Source: Hyphomicrobiales bacterium
GTDB lineage: Bacteria; Pseudomonadota; Alphaproteobacteria; Rhizobiales; Xanthobacteraceae
Assembly: GCA_017305665.1 (NCBI GenBank)
Contig: JAFKKH010000019.1
Coordinates: forward strand, 1 to 64,000
Direction: 5' to 3'
Length of the DNA: 64,000 nt
The notes under the pieces were generated by a model. That model made no database searches. It was given only the letters and a program-made list of their open reading frames with translations, and was not told where the DNA came from. Below are positions 54,821 to 63,586 of this stretch, one piece after another. The position numbers were made by a program, and so were the translations under genes. Position 1 is the first letter of the stretch, and the number at the start of each line of letters is the position of its first letter.

Positions 54821-56365
54821 ATGGCGAAGAATCAAAAGGATTTGGCCGAAAATCCGCTGGCCGATGAGAGTCCGGGCTGGCTGACCGGCTTTCTGGCCGA
54901 CGAAGACGAGATGGATCGGCGCGCGCTATGGCGGCTCGCCTCTTGGGGCGTCGGCTCGGTTGGCGCCGTAATCATTGCCATCATGGCGCATCAATCCGGA
55001 GTCGGGTTGCGACACGAGCAGATCGCCGCCGCCGATCTCGCAAGGCAATCACAGCAACTTCAGTCGGTCGCCAAAGCCAACGAAAACGAAACGAGGCGTC
55101 TCGCCTCCGCCATCGACACCTTGAATAGCGATCGCGACCGGCTGTTCACGCGTATGACGGTTCTCGAGCAGGGACTCGATTCCGTGACCGGCTCCATCAA
55201 TCGGAAAAGCGCCGCACCGAACGAACCCCGATCCTCGCAAAACGAAGCTGCGTTGAGTTCGCCGCAAGCGACGCCTTCATCCCCGGCGCCGGATAAGGCT
55301 CCGCCATCGCAAGCGACCGCTCTATCCCTCTCGCCCTCGTCAGCCGCAACAACGACCGTCGCCGCATTGCCCGCGATCGCCTCGGACGCGCCGAAGACAT
55401 CCGATAGGCCCGAGACCAGTGCGTCAAAAACAGACGTCCTGACGGCGGACTCAAAAACAGATTTGCCAAAGGCGGATTTACCGAAGACCGCGGGATTGTC
55501 TGCAAACACACCTTCATCGCCGTCGCCGATGGTTGCGCCGGTAGCTTCGGCTGCGCTAACCGAGATGGTGGTCGCCAAAACATCCGCCGCAAAGCCGTCG
55601 CCGGGCAAGACACCGTCCGCAGATATCTCGGCGACGACATCGCCGTCTGACAAATCGCAGTCTGCAAAGTCGGCATCCACGACTCCGCCCGCCACGGAGG
55701 ACGTTGCTGCAACGAAACCCGCGAACGTTGCGCAGGATTTGCCTTCGGCTAAACTCGACAAGCCAACCAAAACTGCATCGGATGCGCTCGCCAAATCCGA
55801 ACCGGAACACGACGCGAAGCTTCAGACAAACAAGGATACCAAGATCGTCGTCGCATCGATTCCCGCCGTCACCGACGCCGGGTCGGTTTCCCCTGCTCCG
55901 GTTAGCATTCCGGCGGCCCACACCGATTTCGGCGTCGACCTCGGAAGCGCCAGTTCGATCAAAGGCCTGCGTGCGCTGTGGCTCGGTGTCCTGAAATCCG
56001 AGGCGAAGGAACTAGCCTCGTTGCATCCGATTATCGTGCTGAAGGAACGCACCAACGGATTGGGCATGCAGTTGCGCCTCGTCGCCGGACCGCTGGTCGA
56101 CGCGGCAGCAGCCGCAAAGATTTGCGCCGTGCTGTCCGAGAACGGCCGCACTTGTGAGACCGCCGTCTTCGACGGGCAGCGCCTGGCCATGAAAGAGACC
56201 CCCAAGGCGAACGATCCGGCCGTCACGACAAAGAAGCCGCGGTCGTCGCACACGTCACGGCATCACCACAACCGGCGAGCGGCGCGCGTCGAAGAACCGA
56301 TACCGGTACCACCGCCTCCCCCGCCGCCAAAGCCGTCGACATTCAGCTCGTTCTTCTCCCGCTGA
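54821..56365 (+). CDS. Membrane-anchored envelope protein with C-terminal SPOR-like domain
   Basis: 514 residues from ATG 54821 (a GTG at 54797 is the alternative). One membrane segment (about 40-57, WGVGSVGAVIIAIMAHQSG) follows a short acidic cytoplasmic tail; a coiled coil (about 70-115) and a 240-residue Ser/Ala/Thr/Pro/Lys low-complexity stretch follow. The domain about 375-465 (FGVDLGSASSIKGLRALWLG, MQLRLVAGPLVDAAAAAKIC) has the SPOR-like pattern. It ends in a His/Arg and poly-Pro tail. Probably binds peptidoglycan; partner unknown. Confidence 0.75.
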   Translation: MAKNQKDLAENPLADESPGWLTGFLADEDEMDRRALWRLASWGVGSVGAVIIAIMAHQSGVGLRHEQIAAADLARQSQQLQSVAKANENETRRLASAIDTLNSDRDRLFTRMTVLEQGLDSVTGSINRKSAAPNEPRSSQNEAALSSPQATPSSPAPDKAPPSQATALSLSPSSAATTTVAALPAIASDAPKTSDRPETSASKTDVLTADSKTDLPKADLPKTAGLSANTPSSPSPMVAPVASAALTEMVVAKTSAAKPSPGKTPSADISATTSPSDKSQSAKSASTTPPATEDVAATKPANVAQDLPSAKLDKPTKTASDALAKSEPEHDAKLQTNKDTKIVVASIPAVTDAGSVSPAPVSIPAAHTDFGVDLGSASSIKGLRALWLGVLKSEAKELASLHPIIVLKERTNGLGMQLRLVAGPLVDAAAAAKICAVLSENGRTCETAVFDGQRLAMKETPKANDPAVTTKKPRSSHTSRHHHNRRAARVEEPIPVPPPPPPPKPSTFSSFFSR

Positions 56366-56422
56366 ATCCTACTGAACGGGTTTCAGGTTGTTTGGCCGAT
56401 CGATCCAGACCATATTGATCTC

Positions 56423-56803
56423 ATGAAAAAAGATCCGTTCCGACTGACGCCGTATCAGGTGCAATGGCTGCTGATCGTTGGTTTCCTCAGCGTCGGCTAC
56501 GCGCTGTACCTTCGCTATCTGGCGGTCGAACTGTCCACGGTATCGCTGGCCTGCGACGGTGGTCTGCAAACCATGCTGTGCAAAAGCCGCAGTCTCGCGA
56601 CCTACCTGTTTCGCAACTCGGTATTCGGCACCGCGGCTCTGGTCATCGCGGTACTGAACATCATGCGGCCGTCGATCGTGCTTGTGACCGCGGGTCTGAT
56701 CGCTGCCGGCTTCGGCATCGTACTCTACAATGTCGCGCTGTCCGGCCTCGCGATCGGCCTGCTCATCCTTGGATTTGCACGGCCCGCGCCCGCCACAGCG
56801 TGA
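56423..56803 (+). CDS. Small membrane protein of unknown function
   Basis: 126 residues with about four membrane segments (15-34, 62-78, 82-98, 103-120). A loop holds two Cys (SLACDGGLQTMLCKSRS), spaced as in some thiol-redox membrane proteins, though no CxxC is present. The 3' end overlaps convergent ndvC by 41 bp. Position beside the glucan genes is the only hint of role. Confidence 0.7.
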   Translation: MKKDPFRLTPYQVQWLLIVGFLSVGYALYLRYLAVELSTVSLACDGGLQTMLCKSRSLATYLFRNSVFGTAALVIAVLNIMRPSIVLVTAGLIAAGFGIVLYNVALSGLAIGLLILGFARPAPATA

Positions 56804-58433
56804 CGCCGAGCATCGCGTAGACGATGCAGGTCCACAGCGACTCCCAGTTGTTCGGACCCTCGTTGAATCCGACATAAATGGCTGCGATCACCAGAAGGCC
56901 GGCGAATACCGACTCGGCAATGGGGCGGACGCCGACAAGCGGACGATTGAGCCAGGCCAGCGCCCAGCATGGCACGACGGCCATCGTCAGCGCGGCAAAC
57001 GGAAAGTCGCGATAGCGGGCATCGAAAACGAGACCGAGCGCCGTCTCCGTACCGATCAATGTCGTGACGAGCAGCGTCAATCCCAACATCATGGTCAGAA
57101 TTGAGCCGGTGCGGCCGGGACGCGGCCCGATCAATTCGAGGAAGGTCGGCAACGCCCTTCCGGCCATCAGGGCATTCGCACCCAACAGTGGCGATATGAT
57201 TCCAGCCGCCAACAACAGGCTCCAGCGCAGCGAGTTACCCCATCCGTAACTCTCGGAACACAGCTTGTCCGCGGCGACACCGAGCAGGATTCCGGCCGCC
57301 GTCGCTGACACCGCAACGGCGATCCAGGACATCAGTCGCGGCGTCCACGGTCGACGCCGCAACGTTAACAAGGCGACCGCGAAGATAAGGACGCACAATC
57401 CCATCCCCGCGCCCATCTGGATTTTCCAGCGCGGAAAATTGCTGATGGGCACCCCGGCGGGATATTTCAGTTTACGTTGGGTGGCGTCGATCAAACCCCA
57501 GTTGCCGCCGACCGTCCCTTCGAGCTGACGCTTCCACGGCTGGTCGTAGGCTTCGATCAGATTGACGCGAAAATGCTCGCGCTTCGCCATGTCGAGGATT
57601 TCAGATACCACGCGCGCCTGATTGGTGCGCGACGGGAGCGCGCCTTCGCGCATGCGTCCCGCGCTCGGCCATCCGGTTTCGCCGATCAGGATTTCCTTGC
57701 CGGGAAATACCGCGGCAACCTGCTTTCGGATGGCATCGACGTGCGCGGCAGCGAAACGCGCCCGGATCGGGAAGTCCTCCCAATACGGCAGAATGTGAAT
57801 CGTGACGAAATCAACGGCATCGTAGACTTCGCGGTTGCGCAGCCAATATTCCCAGACGTCGGCATAAGTCACCGGCACCTTCACCTGCGATTTCACCAGC
57901 CGGATATTGGCGGCCAGATCCGAGGCGGTCATCTCGCCGCGCAGCAGGACTTCGTTGCCGACCACGAGCGCCGTTATGACGTCTGGATACTCCTTGGCGA
58001 GGCCGACAGCGACATTGATCTCGGCGAGGTTCTTCAGGCGGTTGTTACCAAGCCAAATGCCCTGAATGACCTTGAGCCCAACCTTCGCTGCGAGCCCCGG
58101 CAGCCGATCGAGGCCATTTTGGACGGAATAGGTGCGGACGCATTTCGATATCTTGGCCAGTTGCGCGAGATCTTCGGCGATCTGCTCGGGCGGGATCATC
58201 GTTGTCGCGATCAGCGGCGACTGGTCGTCCCGGAACGGTGCATAGGACACGCATTCGAGCTTCGCCGCGGGGTCGATCGGCGCGCGCACAAGCTCGATCG
58301 GCGTGGCCAGCCACCACCACACCGCTGCGATCAGGCCCAGGGAAACGACGAGAAGCGCCAGGGGCGTACGAAAGGAAATCGGCTCCGTCCTCCGTGAGAA
58401 ACGTCGATTACCCGGTCGTAACGCATCTGCCAA
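56763..58433 (-). CDS. ndvC: Beta-glucan synthesis protein NdvC, GH17-like
   Basis: 556 residues. One membrane anchor (about 22-43), then a glycoside-hydrolase-17-like domain (60-325): CVSYAPFRDDQSPL, VVGNEVLLRGE (acid/base Glu) and ILIGETGWPSAGR (nucleophile Glu). The C-terminal 220 residues contain about seven membrane segments. In Bradyrhizobium NdvC is needed for the beta-1,6 linkages of cyclic beta-(1,3),(1,6)-glucan, with the GH17 domain probably acting as a transglucosylase. Divergent from ndvD and ndvB. Confidence 0.88.
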   Translation of the reverse strand: MADALRPGNRRFSRRTEPISFRTPLALLVVSLGLIAAVWWWLATPIELVRAPIDPAAKLECVSYAPFRDDQSPLIATTMIPPEQIAEDLAQLAKISKCVRTYSVQNGLDRLPGLAAKVGLKVIQGIWLGNNRLKNLAEINVAVGLAKEYPDVITALVVGNEVLLRGEMTASDLAANIRLVKSQVKVPVTYADVWEYWLRNREVYDAVDFVTIHILPYWEDFPIRARFAAAHVDAIRKQVAAVFPGKEILIGETGWPSAGRMREGALPSRTNQARVVSEILDMAKREHFRVNLIEAYDQPWKRQLEGTVGGNWGLIDATQRKLKYPAGVPISNFPRWKIQMGAGMGLCVLIFAVALLTLRRRPWTPRLMSWIAVAVSATAAGILLGVAADKLCSESYGWGNSLRWSLLLAAGIISPLLGANALMAGRALPTFLELIGPRPGRTGSILTMMLGLTLLVTTLIGTETALGLVFDARYRDFPFAALTMAVVPCWALAWLNRPLVGVRPIAESVFAGLLVIAAIYVGFNEGPNNWESLWTCIVYAMLGVTLWRARAVQIQG

Positions 58434-58677
58434 GAGTCTGCCAAGAGGAGCCGACAGACCTCCCGGGCTTTATCACAGTCGGATTAAATTACCGGTTTGC
58501 TGGACAAATTCCAAAATGTCGGCCATGGGAGCCTAGTGGAGTGAATTTGACATTCGCGACCCTCGGATGCGGATGTTAGAACGAAGACCACAGGGGCGCC
58601 GCCGCATTGGGGACCAATTTGGGCGGCATCAGACATCCGGAAGGATGCGACCGTAGGAAACGGGAGTCGGGGACTTC

Positions 58678-59262
58678 ATGCGTCGAGTGCTGTTTGGGTT
58701 CCAGAACGTGATTTTGCGTGGCCTTGCCGTGCCCGGTTTTGCGCTGCTGTTCGGTATCGGTGGCGCGATCGCACAGAGCGGCGACCTCCGTGCCCAGGAC
58801 CAGCAAACCAAACCTGCCGCGGCCAACCCGGCCAATGCCGCGGCCGATGCCGCCAAGGACAGCAAGCGCAAGACCGACGAGTTCGTCGAGGCGGCGCACG
58901 CGATCAACGGTCCGGCAGGAAATCCGGAATGCGTTTGGCTCGGGCGCCGCGTGGTGGTTCTAATGTGGCGCGACGATCTGGACACCGCATTCCGTCATCT
59001 CGATCTCTATGATCGCTTCGGCTGCCCCGGCGGCCACGTTCAGGCAACCTTCCGTTGTCTGGTCCGGTTCGGACCGATCGATCCCAAGGCCCCGGACGCT
59101 CTGAGCAGCCGTGTCCATACCTGCTGGATCAACCCGAACGCGCAACCGTCTCAGCCCGCCGCGGCGGCAGCTACCCCGCCGGCCGCTGGCGCAGCAACTC
59201 CGGCGCCTGCTGCGGCAGCGCCTCCGCAAGCTGCACCCGCAACCCCCGCCCCGGCCAAATAG
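58678..59262 (+). CDS. ndvD: Exported beta-glucan biosynthesis protein (NdvD-like)
   Basis: 194 residues with a signal peptide (hydrophobic 12-32, cut near AIAQ). A Lys/Ala-rich spacer leads to a domain about 68-150 with three or four Cys: GNPECVWLGRRVVVLMWRDD, DRFGCPGGHVQATFRC, HTCWINP. The last 45 residues are Ala/Pro repeats. It lies between ndvC and ndvB, where Bradyrhizobium carries the third glucan gene ndvD, and similar proteins are annotated as beta-1,3/1,6-glucan biosynthesis. The symbol rests mainly on position. Confidence 0.65.
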   Translation: MRRVLFGFQNVILRGLAVPGFALLFGIGGAIAQSGDLRAQDQQTKPAAANPANAAADAAKDSKRKTDEFVEAAHAINGPAGNPECVWLGRRVVVLMWRDDLDTAFRHLDLYDRFGCPGGHVQATFRCLVRFGPIDPKAPDALSSRVHTCWINPNAQPSQPAAAAATPPAAGAATPAPAAAAPPQAAPATPAPAK

Positions 59263-59449
59263 GCCGGAATCACGGAACGATTCCCGATTTTCATCGTTGG
59301 GACCGGCGGTCGCCCTTAAAACGCCATGGCGTAATACGAGTTGTTAATTCACTTGGCAGAGATATGCTTTGCTCTGTCCGTGTGTTGGTCGGACCTAGGG
59401 GACGGGTCCGTAGTCCTGCCATGCTCGCGCCCCTTATGGTTGAGTTGCG

Positions 59450-62119
59450 ATGCGCGCTGTCGTCGCCGTCTTGTTGTTTGTGACCGCTGCACACGCCGCT
59501 CTCTGGGGACTTCTTCAGGAGAAGCAGGAGGCGCCCGACTTCAAGGGCGTCCTGGCGAGCGTATCCTACGCGCCGTTCGAAGGAACGGCGAATCCGGACG
59601 TCGACAACATCCCGACCGCCGAGAAAATTCGCTCGGATATGAAGGCGCTGGTGCCGTTGACCCGCGCCATCCGCCTGTATTCCTCGACCGGCGGTGTGGA
59701 ACTGGTGCCTCCGATCGCCAACGAATTCGGCCTCAAGGTCATGGTCGGCGCCTGGATCGACAAGCACACCGAGCGCAACGAGCGCGAGTTGAGGGCCGCG
59801 ATCGATCTCGCCAAGCATAACAGCAACGTCAACGGCGTCGTCGTCGGAAACGAGACGATTTACCGCGGCGATCAGAAGATCGACGATCTCATCAAACTTA
59901 TTCAGCGTGTGAAGAGCTCTGTGAATGTGCCTGTAACAACAGGCGAAATCTGGAACATTTGGCTCGAACACCCCGAACTGGCGTCTTCGGTCGATTTTAT
60001 CGCAGCGCATATCCTGCCCTACTGGGAAGGCTTTTCCAGCAAACAAGCCGTCGATCAGGCCCTTATCATCTATCAGAAGCTGCGCGACGCATTTCCCGGC
60101 AAGCGGATCCTGATCGCCGAATTCGGCTGGCCGAGCGCCGGATACAACCTCAAGAACGCCGACCCCGGTCCGTTCCAGCAAGCCGTCACGCTTCGCAACT
60201 TTGTCACCAAGGCCGAGTCGATCGGCATGGAATACAACATCGTCGAAGCCATCGATCAGCCCTGGAAGTTCTTCGAAGGCGGCGTCGGGCCCTACTGGGG
60301 CATTCTCAACGCGGATCGCGAGCCGAAATTCTCATGGACCGGTCCGGTCGTCGATCAGGATTACTGGAAACTCGCCGGCATTGCCCTGCTGATCGGCATC
60401 CTGCTGTCGCTACCCATCCTGCGGCTGGTCCAGCCGACCGTGATGCAGGCCGGGCTACTTTCAATCGCGGCCAACGGCGTCGGCGCCTGGGTCGCGACCG
60501 TGTTCTCCTACTGGACCACCCATTACTTTGTGTTTGGCTCGGCCTTCGCTCTCACCCTCGGCCTGATTCTGCTGGTGCCCCTGATCCTGATCGCGATGGC
60601 GCGGATCGAGGAGATTGCCGCCGTCGCCTTCGGCCGCGCGCCCCAGCGATTGATCACGAAGAACGTCGCAGCGGCCGCACAGGCGGCAACCAGCACGCCG
60701 CTGCCCAAGGTCTCAATTCACGTGCCGGCCTATTTCGAGCCGCCGGAAATGCTCAAACAGACGCTCGATGCGGTCGCAGGCCTCGACTACCCGAATTTCG
60801 AATGCGTCGTGATCATCAACAACACGCCGGATCCGGCATTCTGGCAGCCGATTCAGGATCACTGCCGCGCGCTGGGCGAACGTTTCAAGTTCATCAACGC
60901 CGAGAAGGTTCAGGGCTTCAAGGCCGGTGCGCTGCGCATCGCCATGGAGCGCACCGCGGCCGATGCAGAGATCATCGGCATCATCGATGCCGACTATGTC
61001 GTCGAGCCGAACTGGCTCAAAGATCTGGTGCCCGCGTTCAATGATCCGCGTGTCGGCCTCGTACAGGCACCGCAGGATCACCGCGACGGTGACCGCTCGC
61101 TGATGCACTATGTGATGAACGGCGAATATGCCGGCTTCTTCGACATCGGCATGGTCCAGCGCAACGAGGCCAACGCCATCATCGTTCATGGCACCATGTG
61201 CCTGATCCGTCGCGCGGCGATGGACATGGCCGGCGGCTGGGCCGGCGACACGATCTGCGAGGACACCGACCTCGGCCTCGCCATCATCGAGCAAGGCTGG
61301 GTCACGCACTATACCAACACGCGCTATGGCTTCGGCCTGCTGCCCGACACCTACGAGGCCTTCAAGAAGCAGCGTCACCGCTGGGCCTATGGCGGCTTCC
61401 AGATCGTCAAGAAGCACTGGCGCCGTTTCCTACCCGGCGCGAGCCGGCTATCGCAGGACCAGAAGCGCGAGTTCACACTGGGCTGGCTCAACTGGCTCGG
61501 CGCCGAGAGTCTCGGCGTTCTGGTGGCGATCCTGAACCTGATCTGGGTGCCGATCGTCGCCTTCGCCGACATCGCGATCCCCGACAGGATCCTGACGTTG
61601 CCGATCATCGCGGCGTTTCTGGTCTCGCTGATCCACTTCCTGACGATGTACCGGCTCCGCGTGCCCGTCAAAACCGCACAGATGCTGGGCGCCATGGTGG
61701 CTGCCATGTCGGTTCAATGGACCGTATCGCGAGCAGTCGCGCAGGGGCTGATCACGGAACATCTCGCCTTCGCGCGCACCTCCAAGGGAGGGTTATCGCG
61801 GATGTCGATCGAGTTCCAGGCGTTCTGGGAGGCCGTGATCGGCGTTCTGCTGCTGGTCGGCGCCGTCGTGCTGGTCGCCTCCAACCGGTACAAGGAGGTC
61901 CGCGAGATCTACATCTTCGCGGGCGTGCTGGTGCTGGAAAGCCTGCCGTTCCTGTCGGCGGTCGCGATCGCCATTCTGGAAAACTCGCGCATCAACCAGT
62001 TCTCGTTCTGGCGCCACGCCCGCATTCGCAGCGCCGAACTGATCGGACTTCGGCCGGCACCGATGCCGACGAACGTGCAGCCGCCGGTCCGGACCGAGAT
62101 TCATCACGAGGCGCGCTGA
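59450..62119 (+). CDS. ndvB: Cyclic beta-(1,3),(1,6)-glucan synthase NdvB, GH17-GT2 fusion
   Basis: 889 residues. After a signal anchor, a GH17-like domain (about 30-285) has VVGNETIYRGD and ILIAEFGWPSAGY with the two catalytic Glu. Membrane segments follow (about 305-385), then a family-2 glycosyltransferase: VSIHVPAYFEPPEMLKQTLD, IGIIDADYVVEP (DxD, about 512), CEDTDLGLAI (about 603) and KQRHRWAYGGF (QxxRW, about 640), and further membrane segments. It polymerises UDP-glucose to beta-1,3 chains and exports them. In Bradyrhizobium it matters for osmotic adaptation and effective nodulation. Confidence 0.93.
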   Translation: MRAVVAVLLFVTAAHAALWGLLQEKQEAPDFKGVLASVSYAPFEGTANPDVDNIPTAEKIRSDMKALVPLTRAIRLYSSTGGVELVPPIANEFGLKVMVGAWIDKHTERNERELRAAIDLAKHNSNVNGVVVGNETIYRGDQKIDDLIKLIQRVKSSVNVPVTTGEIWNIWLEHPELASSVDFIAAHILPYWEGFSSKQAVDQALIIYQKLRDAFPGKRILIAEFGWPSAGYNLKNADPGPFQQAVTLRNFVTKAESIGMEYNIVEAIDQPWKFFEGGVGPYWGILNADREPKFSWTGPVVDQDYWKLAGIALLIGILLSLPILRLVQPTVMQAGLLSIAANGVGAWVATVFSYWTTHYFVFGSAFALTLGLILLVPLILIAMARIEEIAAVAFGRAPQRLITKNVAAAAQAATSTPLPKVSIHVPAYFEPPEMLKQTLDAVAGLDYPNFECVVIINNTPDPAFWQPIQDHCRALGERFKFINAEKVQGFKAGALRIAMERTAADAEIIGIIDADYVVEPNWLKDLVPAFNDPRVGLVQAPQDHRDGDRSLMHYVMNGEYAGFFDIGMVQRNEANAIIVHGTMCLIRRAAMDMAGGWAGDTICEDTDLGLAIIEQGWVTHYTNTRYGFGLLPDTYEAFKKQRHRWAYGGFQIVKKHWRRFLPGASRLSQDQKREFTLGWLNWLGAESLGVLVAILNLIWVPIVAFADIAIPDRILTLPIIAAFLVSLIHFLTMYRLRVPVKTAQMLGAMVAAMSVQWTVSRAVAQGLITEHLAFARTSKGGLSRMSIEFQAFWEAVIGVLLLVGAVVLVASNRYKEVREIYIFAGVLVLESLPFLSAVAIAILENSRINQFSFWRHARIRSAELIGLRPAPMPTNVQPPVRTEIHHEAR

Positions 62120-62139
62120 TTTCGGACGGTGTCCGGCAA

Positions 62140-62157
62140 CTTGCAGATTGCTGCAAG
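62140..62157 (+). terminator. Hairpin downstream of ndvB
   Basis: CTTGCAG-ATTG-CTGCAAG, a perfect 7-bp stem 20 bp past the ndvB stop, followed by ATTTATCC. Weak T-run, so a probable but not certain terminator. Confidence 0.45.
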
Positions 62158-62231
62158 ATTTATCCATAAAGCATGGATTCTTGTGAGCTAATTCGGTTAT
62201 TCAACAACCACCGCGCCAAACCCGGGCGCTA

Positions 62232-62260
62232 TTGACCCGCGCGGACGGGACCCCTACACA
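62232..62260 (+). promoter_or_regulatory. Promoter of tRNA-Lys
   Basis: TTGACC (62232-62237), 17-bp spacer, TACACA (62255-62260), 11 bp before the mature tRNA. Confidence 0.55.
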
Positions 62261-62271
62261 GCGCGGCACGT

Positions 62272-62347
62272 GAGCGCGTAGCTCAGGCGGTAGAGCACGT
62301 GACTTTTAATCATGGGGTCGAGGGTTCGAGTCCCTCCGCGCTCACCA
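62272..62347 (+). tRNA. tRNA-Lys (UUU)
   Basis: 76 nt: acceptor GAGCGCG pairing with CGCGCTC, D-arm GCTCAGGCGGTAGAGC, anticodon stem CGTGA/TCATG around loop CTTTTAA (anticodon TTT), T-loop GGTTCGAGTCC and encoded 3' CCA. Confidence 0.97.
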
Positions 62348-62407
62348 TTGATTCGACCATCTGGATGTCCTTGTCGATATGATCTCGGACAGACCGCCGA
62401 TGTGAAC

Positions 62408-62427
62408 CGGCGGGCTCTCGCCCGCCG
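62408..62427. repeat. Perfect GC-rich hairpin upstream of the peptide gene
   Basis: CGGCGGGC-TCTC-GCCCGCCG, an 8-bp perfect stem with a tetraloop, 61 bp after tRNA-Lys and 100 bp before the peptide ATG. No T-run follows, so it is either a processing/termination stem of the tRNA transcript or a leader structure. Confidence 0.5.
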
Positions 62428-62526
62428 CCGACCCATGTGATTTCCCTCACAGCTCAATCATGCCGAATCCATTCTGCTCAACATCACGGTGGGAATGGTC
62501 TCGCCGACCTTTGAATGGAGATCACC

Positions 62527-62706
62527 ATGAACAAGCAGGAACTCGGCATCGCCGAACTCACGTCGGATGAGGTAGAGGCCGTTAGCGGCGCAATGACGCC
62601 TTTGGATGCCGTCTGGAGAGGGGTCATCCGTGGGTTTGTCGAGGCCGGTGGCGCGGTCGTGTGCAACCCGGGCGCTCACGGCTATGACTGTGACTTCTAT
62701 CCGTAG
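62527..62706 (+). CDS. Double-glycine-leader peptide, candidate bacteriocin or signal precursor
   Basis: 59 residues from ATG 62527 (an in-frame ATG at 62515 is possible; GGAG lies between them). The first 22 residues, with ELTSDEVEAVSGA at the end, match the double-glycine leader rule: Gly at -2, Ala at -1, and hydrophobic residues at -4 (Val19), -7 (Val16) and -12 (Leu11). The predicted 37-residue core has a GxxxG motif (Gly32, Gly36) and two Cys (46 and 55) able to form a disulfide. A strong terminator follows. No peptidase-transporter or immunity gene is in the window. Function inferred from the leader only. Confidence 0.7.
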   Translation: MNKQELGIAELTSDEVEAVSGAMTPLDAVWRGVIRGFVEAGGAVVCNPGAHGYDCDFYP

Positions 62707-62715
62707 CCGCATCTT

Positions 62716-62745
62716 AAGGCCCCCGGCTGCGGTCGGCGGGCCTTT
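62716..62745 (+). terminator. Rho-independent terminator of the peptide gene
   Basis: AAGGCCC (62716-62722) pairs with GGGCCTT (62738-62744), enclosing further CCGGC/GTCGG pairing, and is followed by TTTCTCTCTC. It begins 10 bp after the peptide stop codon. Confidence 0.75.
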
Positions 62746-62995
62746 CTCTCTCAAATGACCTCGTAACTCATCGACACAACATGCGCCCGTAGCTGGTCAA
62801 TCAACGGACGGGCGCGATCAAGCTGGCACGTCAAATTCACACTCGGCGCTGGTTCAAGCCGTACACGCTGCCCGCCCCTGGGGATTACCGGCCCGCCCTT
62901 ATCGACGGACCCGACCGGATATTGCTAAGTCTGTCCAGCCGTCCCAAGCCGGCCGTGCCGGCCTGTCCAGCCTTCCCAAAACGGAAAGAATGCTC

Positions 62996-63586
62996 ATGCG
63001 GATTACGCTCGTCGGCTCCCGCCACTTCGGCGTGACGACCCTCGACATGCTCCGGAAGCACGGCGTCGATATCGTGCGCGTCGTGGTCGCCGATGCGGAG
63101 GACCGGTTGGCCGCTGCGGCCAAAACGGCTGGGATCGAGGTCGTGGTGCAGGCCAATCCGAAACTCGTGGTCGCCAGCGAAATCGCCCCCAACAGCGACC
63201 TGATCGTCACAGCGCACAGCCATGCCCGCGTCAGCAAGGAGGCACTCGCGGCCGCGCGCTTGGGCGGCATCGGCTATCATCCGTCGCTGCTGCCGCGGCA
63301 TCGCGGCATCGCCGCCGTGGAATGGACCATCCGCGAGGGTGACCCGATTGCTGGCGGCACGGTCTATCATCTCGCTGACCGTATGGATGCCGGTGCGATC
63401 GCCGCGCAGGAATGGTGTTTTGTGAAGAAGGGCGAGACCGCGCGCGAATTGTGGGAACGGGCACTCGCGCCGCTCGGCCAAAAGCTGCTCGCGCAGGTCA
63501 TCGACTATGCGAAAACGCACAATGCACTGCCCGCGCGCGCCCAGGACGAACAGTTCGCCACCGCTGCGCCAAAACTCGCTGGCTAA
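62996..63586 (+). CDS. Formyltransferase-family protein, atypical active site
   Basis: 196 residues from ATG 62996 (62990 also possible). The fold is that of the formyl-THF-dependent transferase domain: MRITLVGSRHFGVTTLDMLR, ...GIGYHPSLLPRHRGIAAVEW and YHLADRMDAGAIAAQEW. His of the HPSLLP motif and Asp of MDAG are kept, but the position of the catalytic Asn (NxHxSLLP) is Gly. There is no Fmt C-terminal domain. It may act on a sugar, nucleotide or amino compound, or be inactive. Confidence 0.75.
   Translation: MRITLVGSRHFGVTTLDMLRKHGVDIVRVVVADAEDRLAAAAKTAGIEVVVQANPKLVVASEIAPNSDLIVTAHSHARVSKEALAAARLGGIGYHPSLLPRHRGIAAVEWTIREGDPIAGGTVYHLADRMDAGAIAAQEWCFVKKGETARELWERALAPLGQKLLAQVIDYAKTHNALPARAQDEQFATAAPKLAG

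Noticed and set aside
53307-54884. Open frame of 525 codons on the + strand
   Set aside because: Shadow of glmU with no recognisable protein features.
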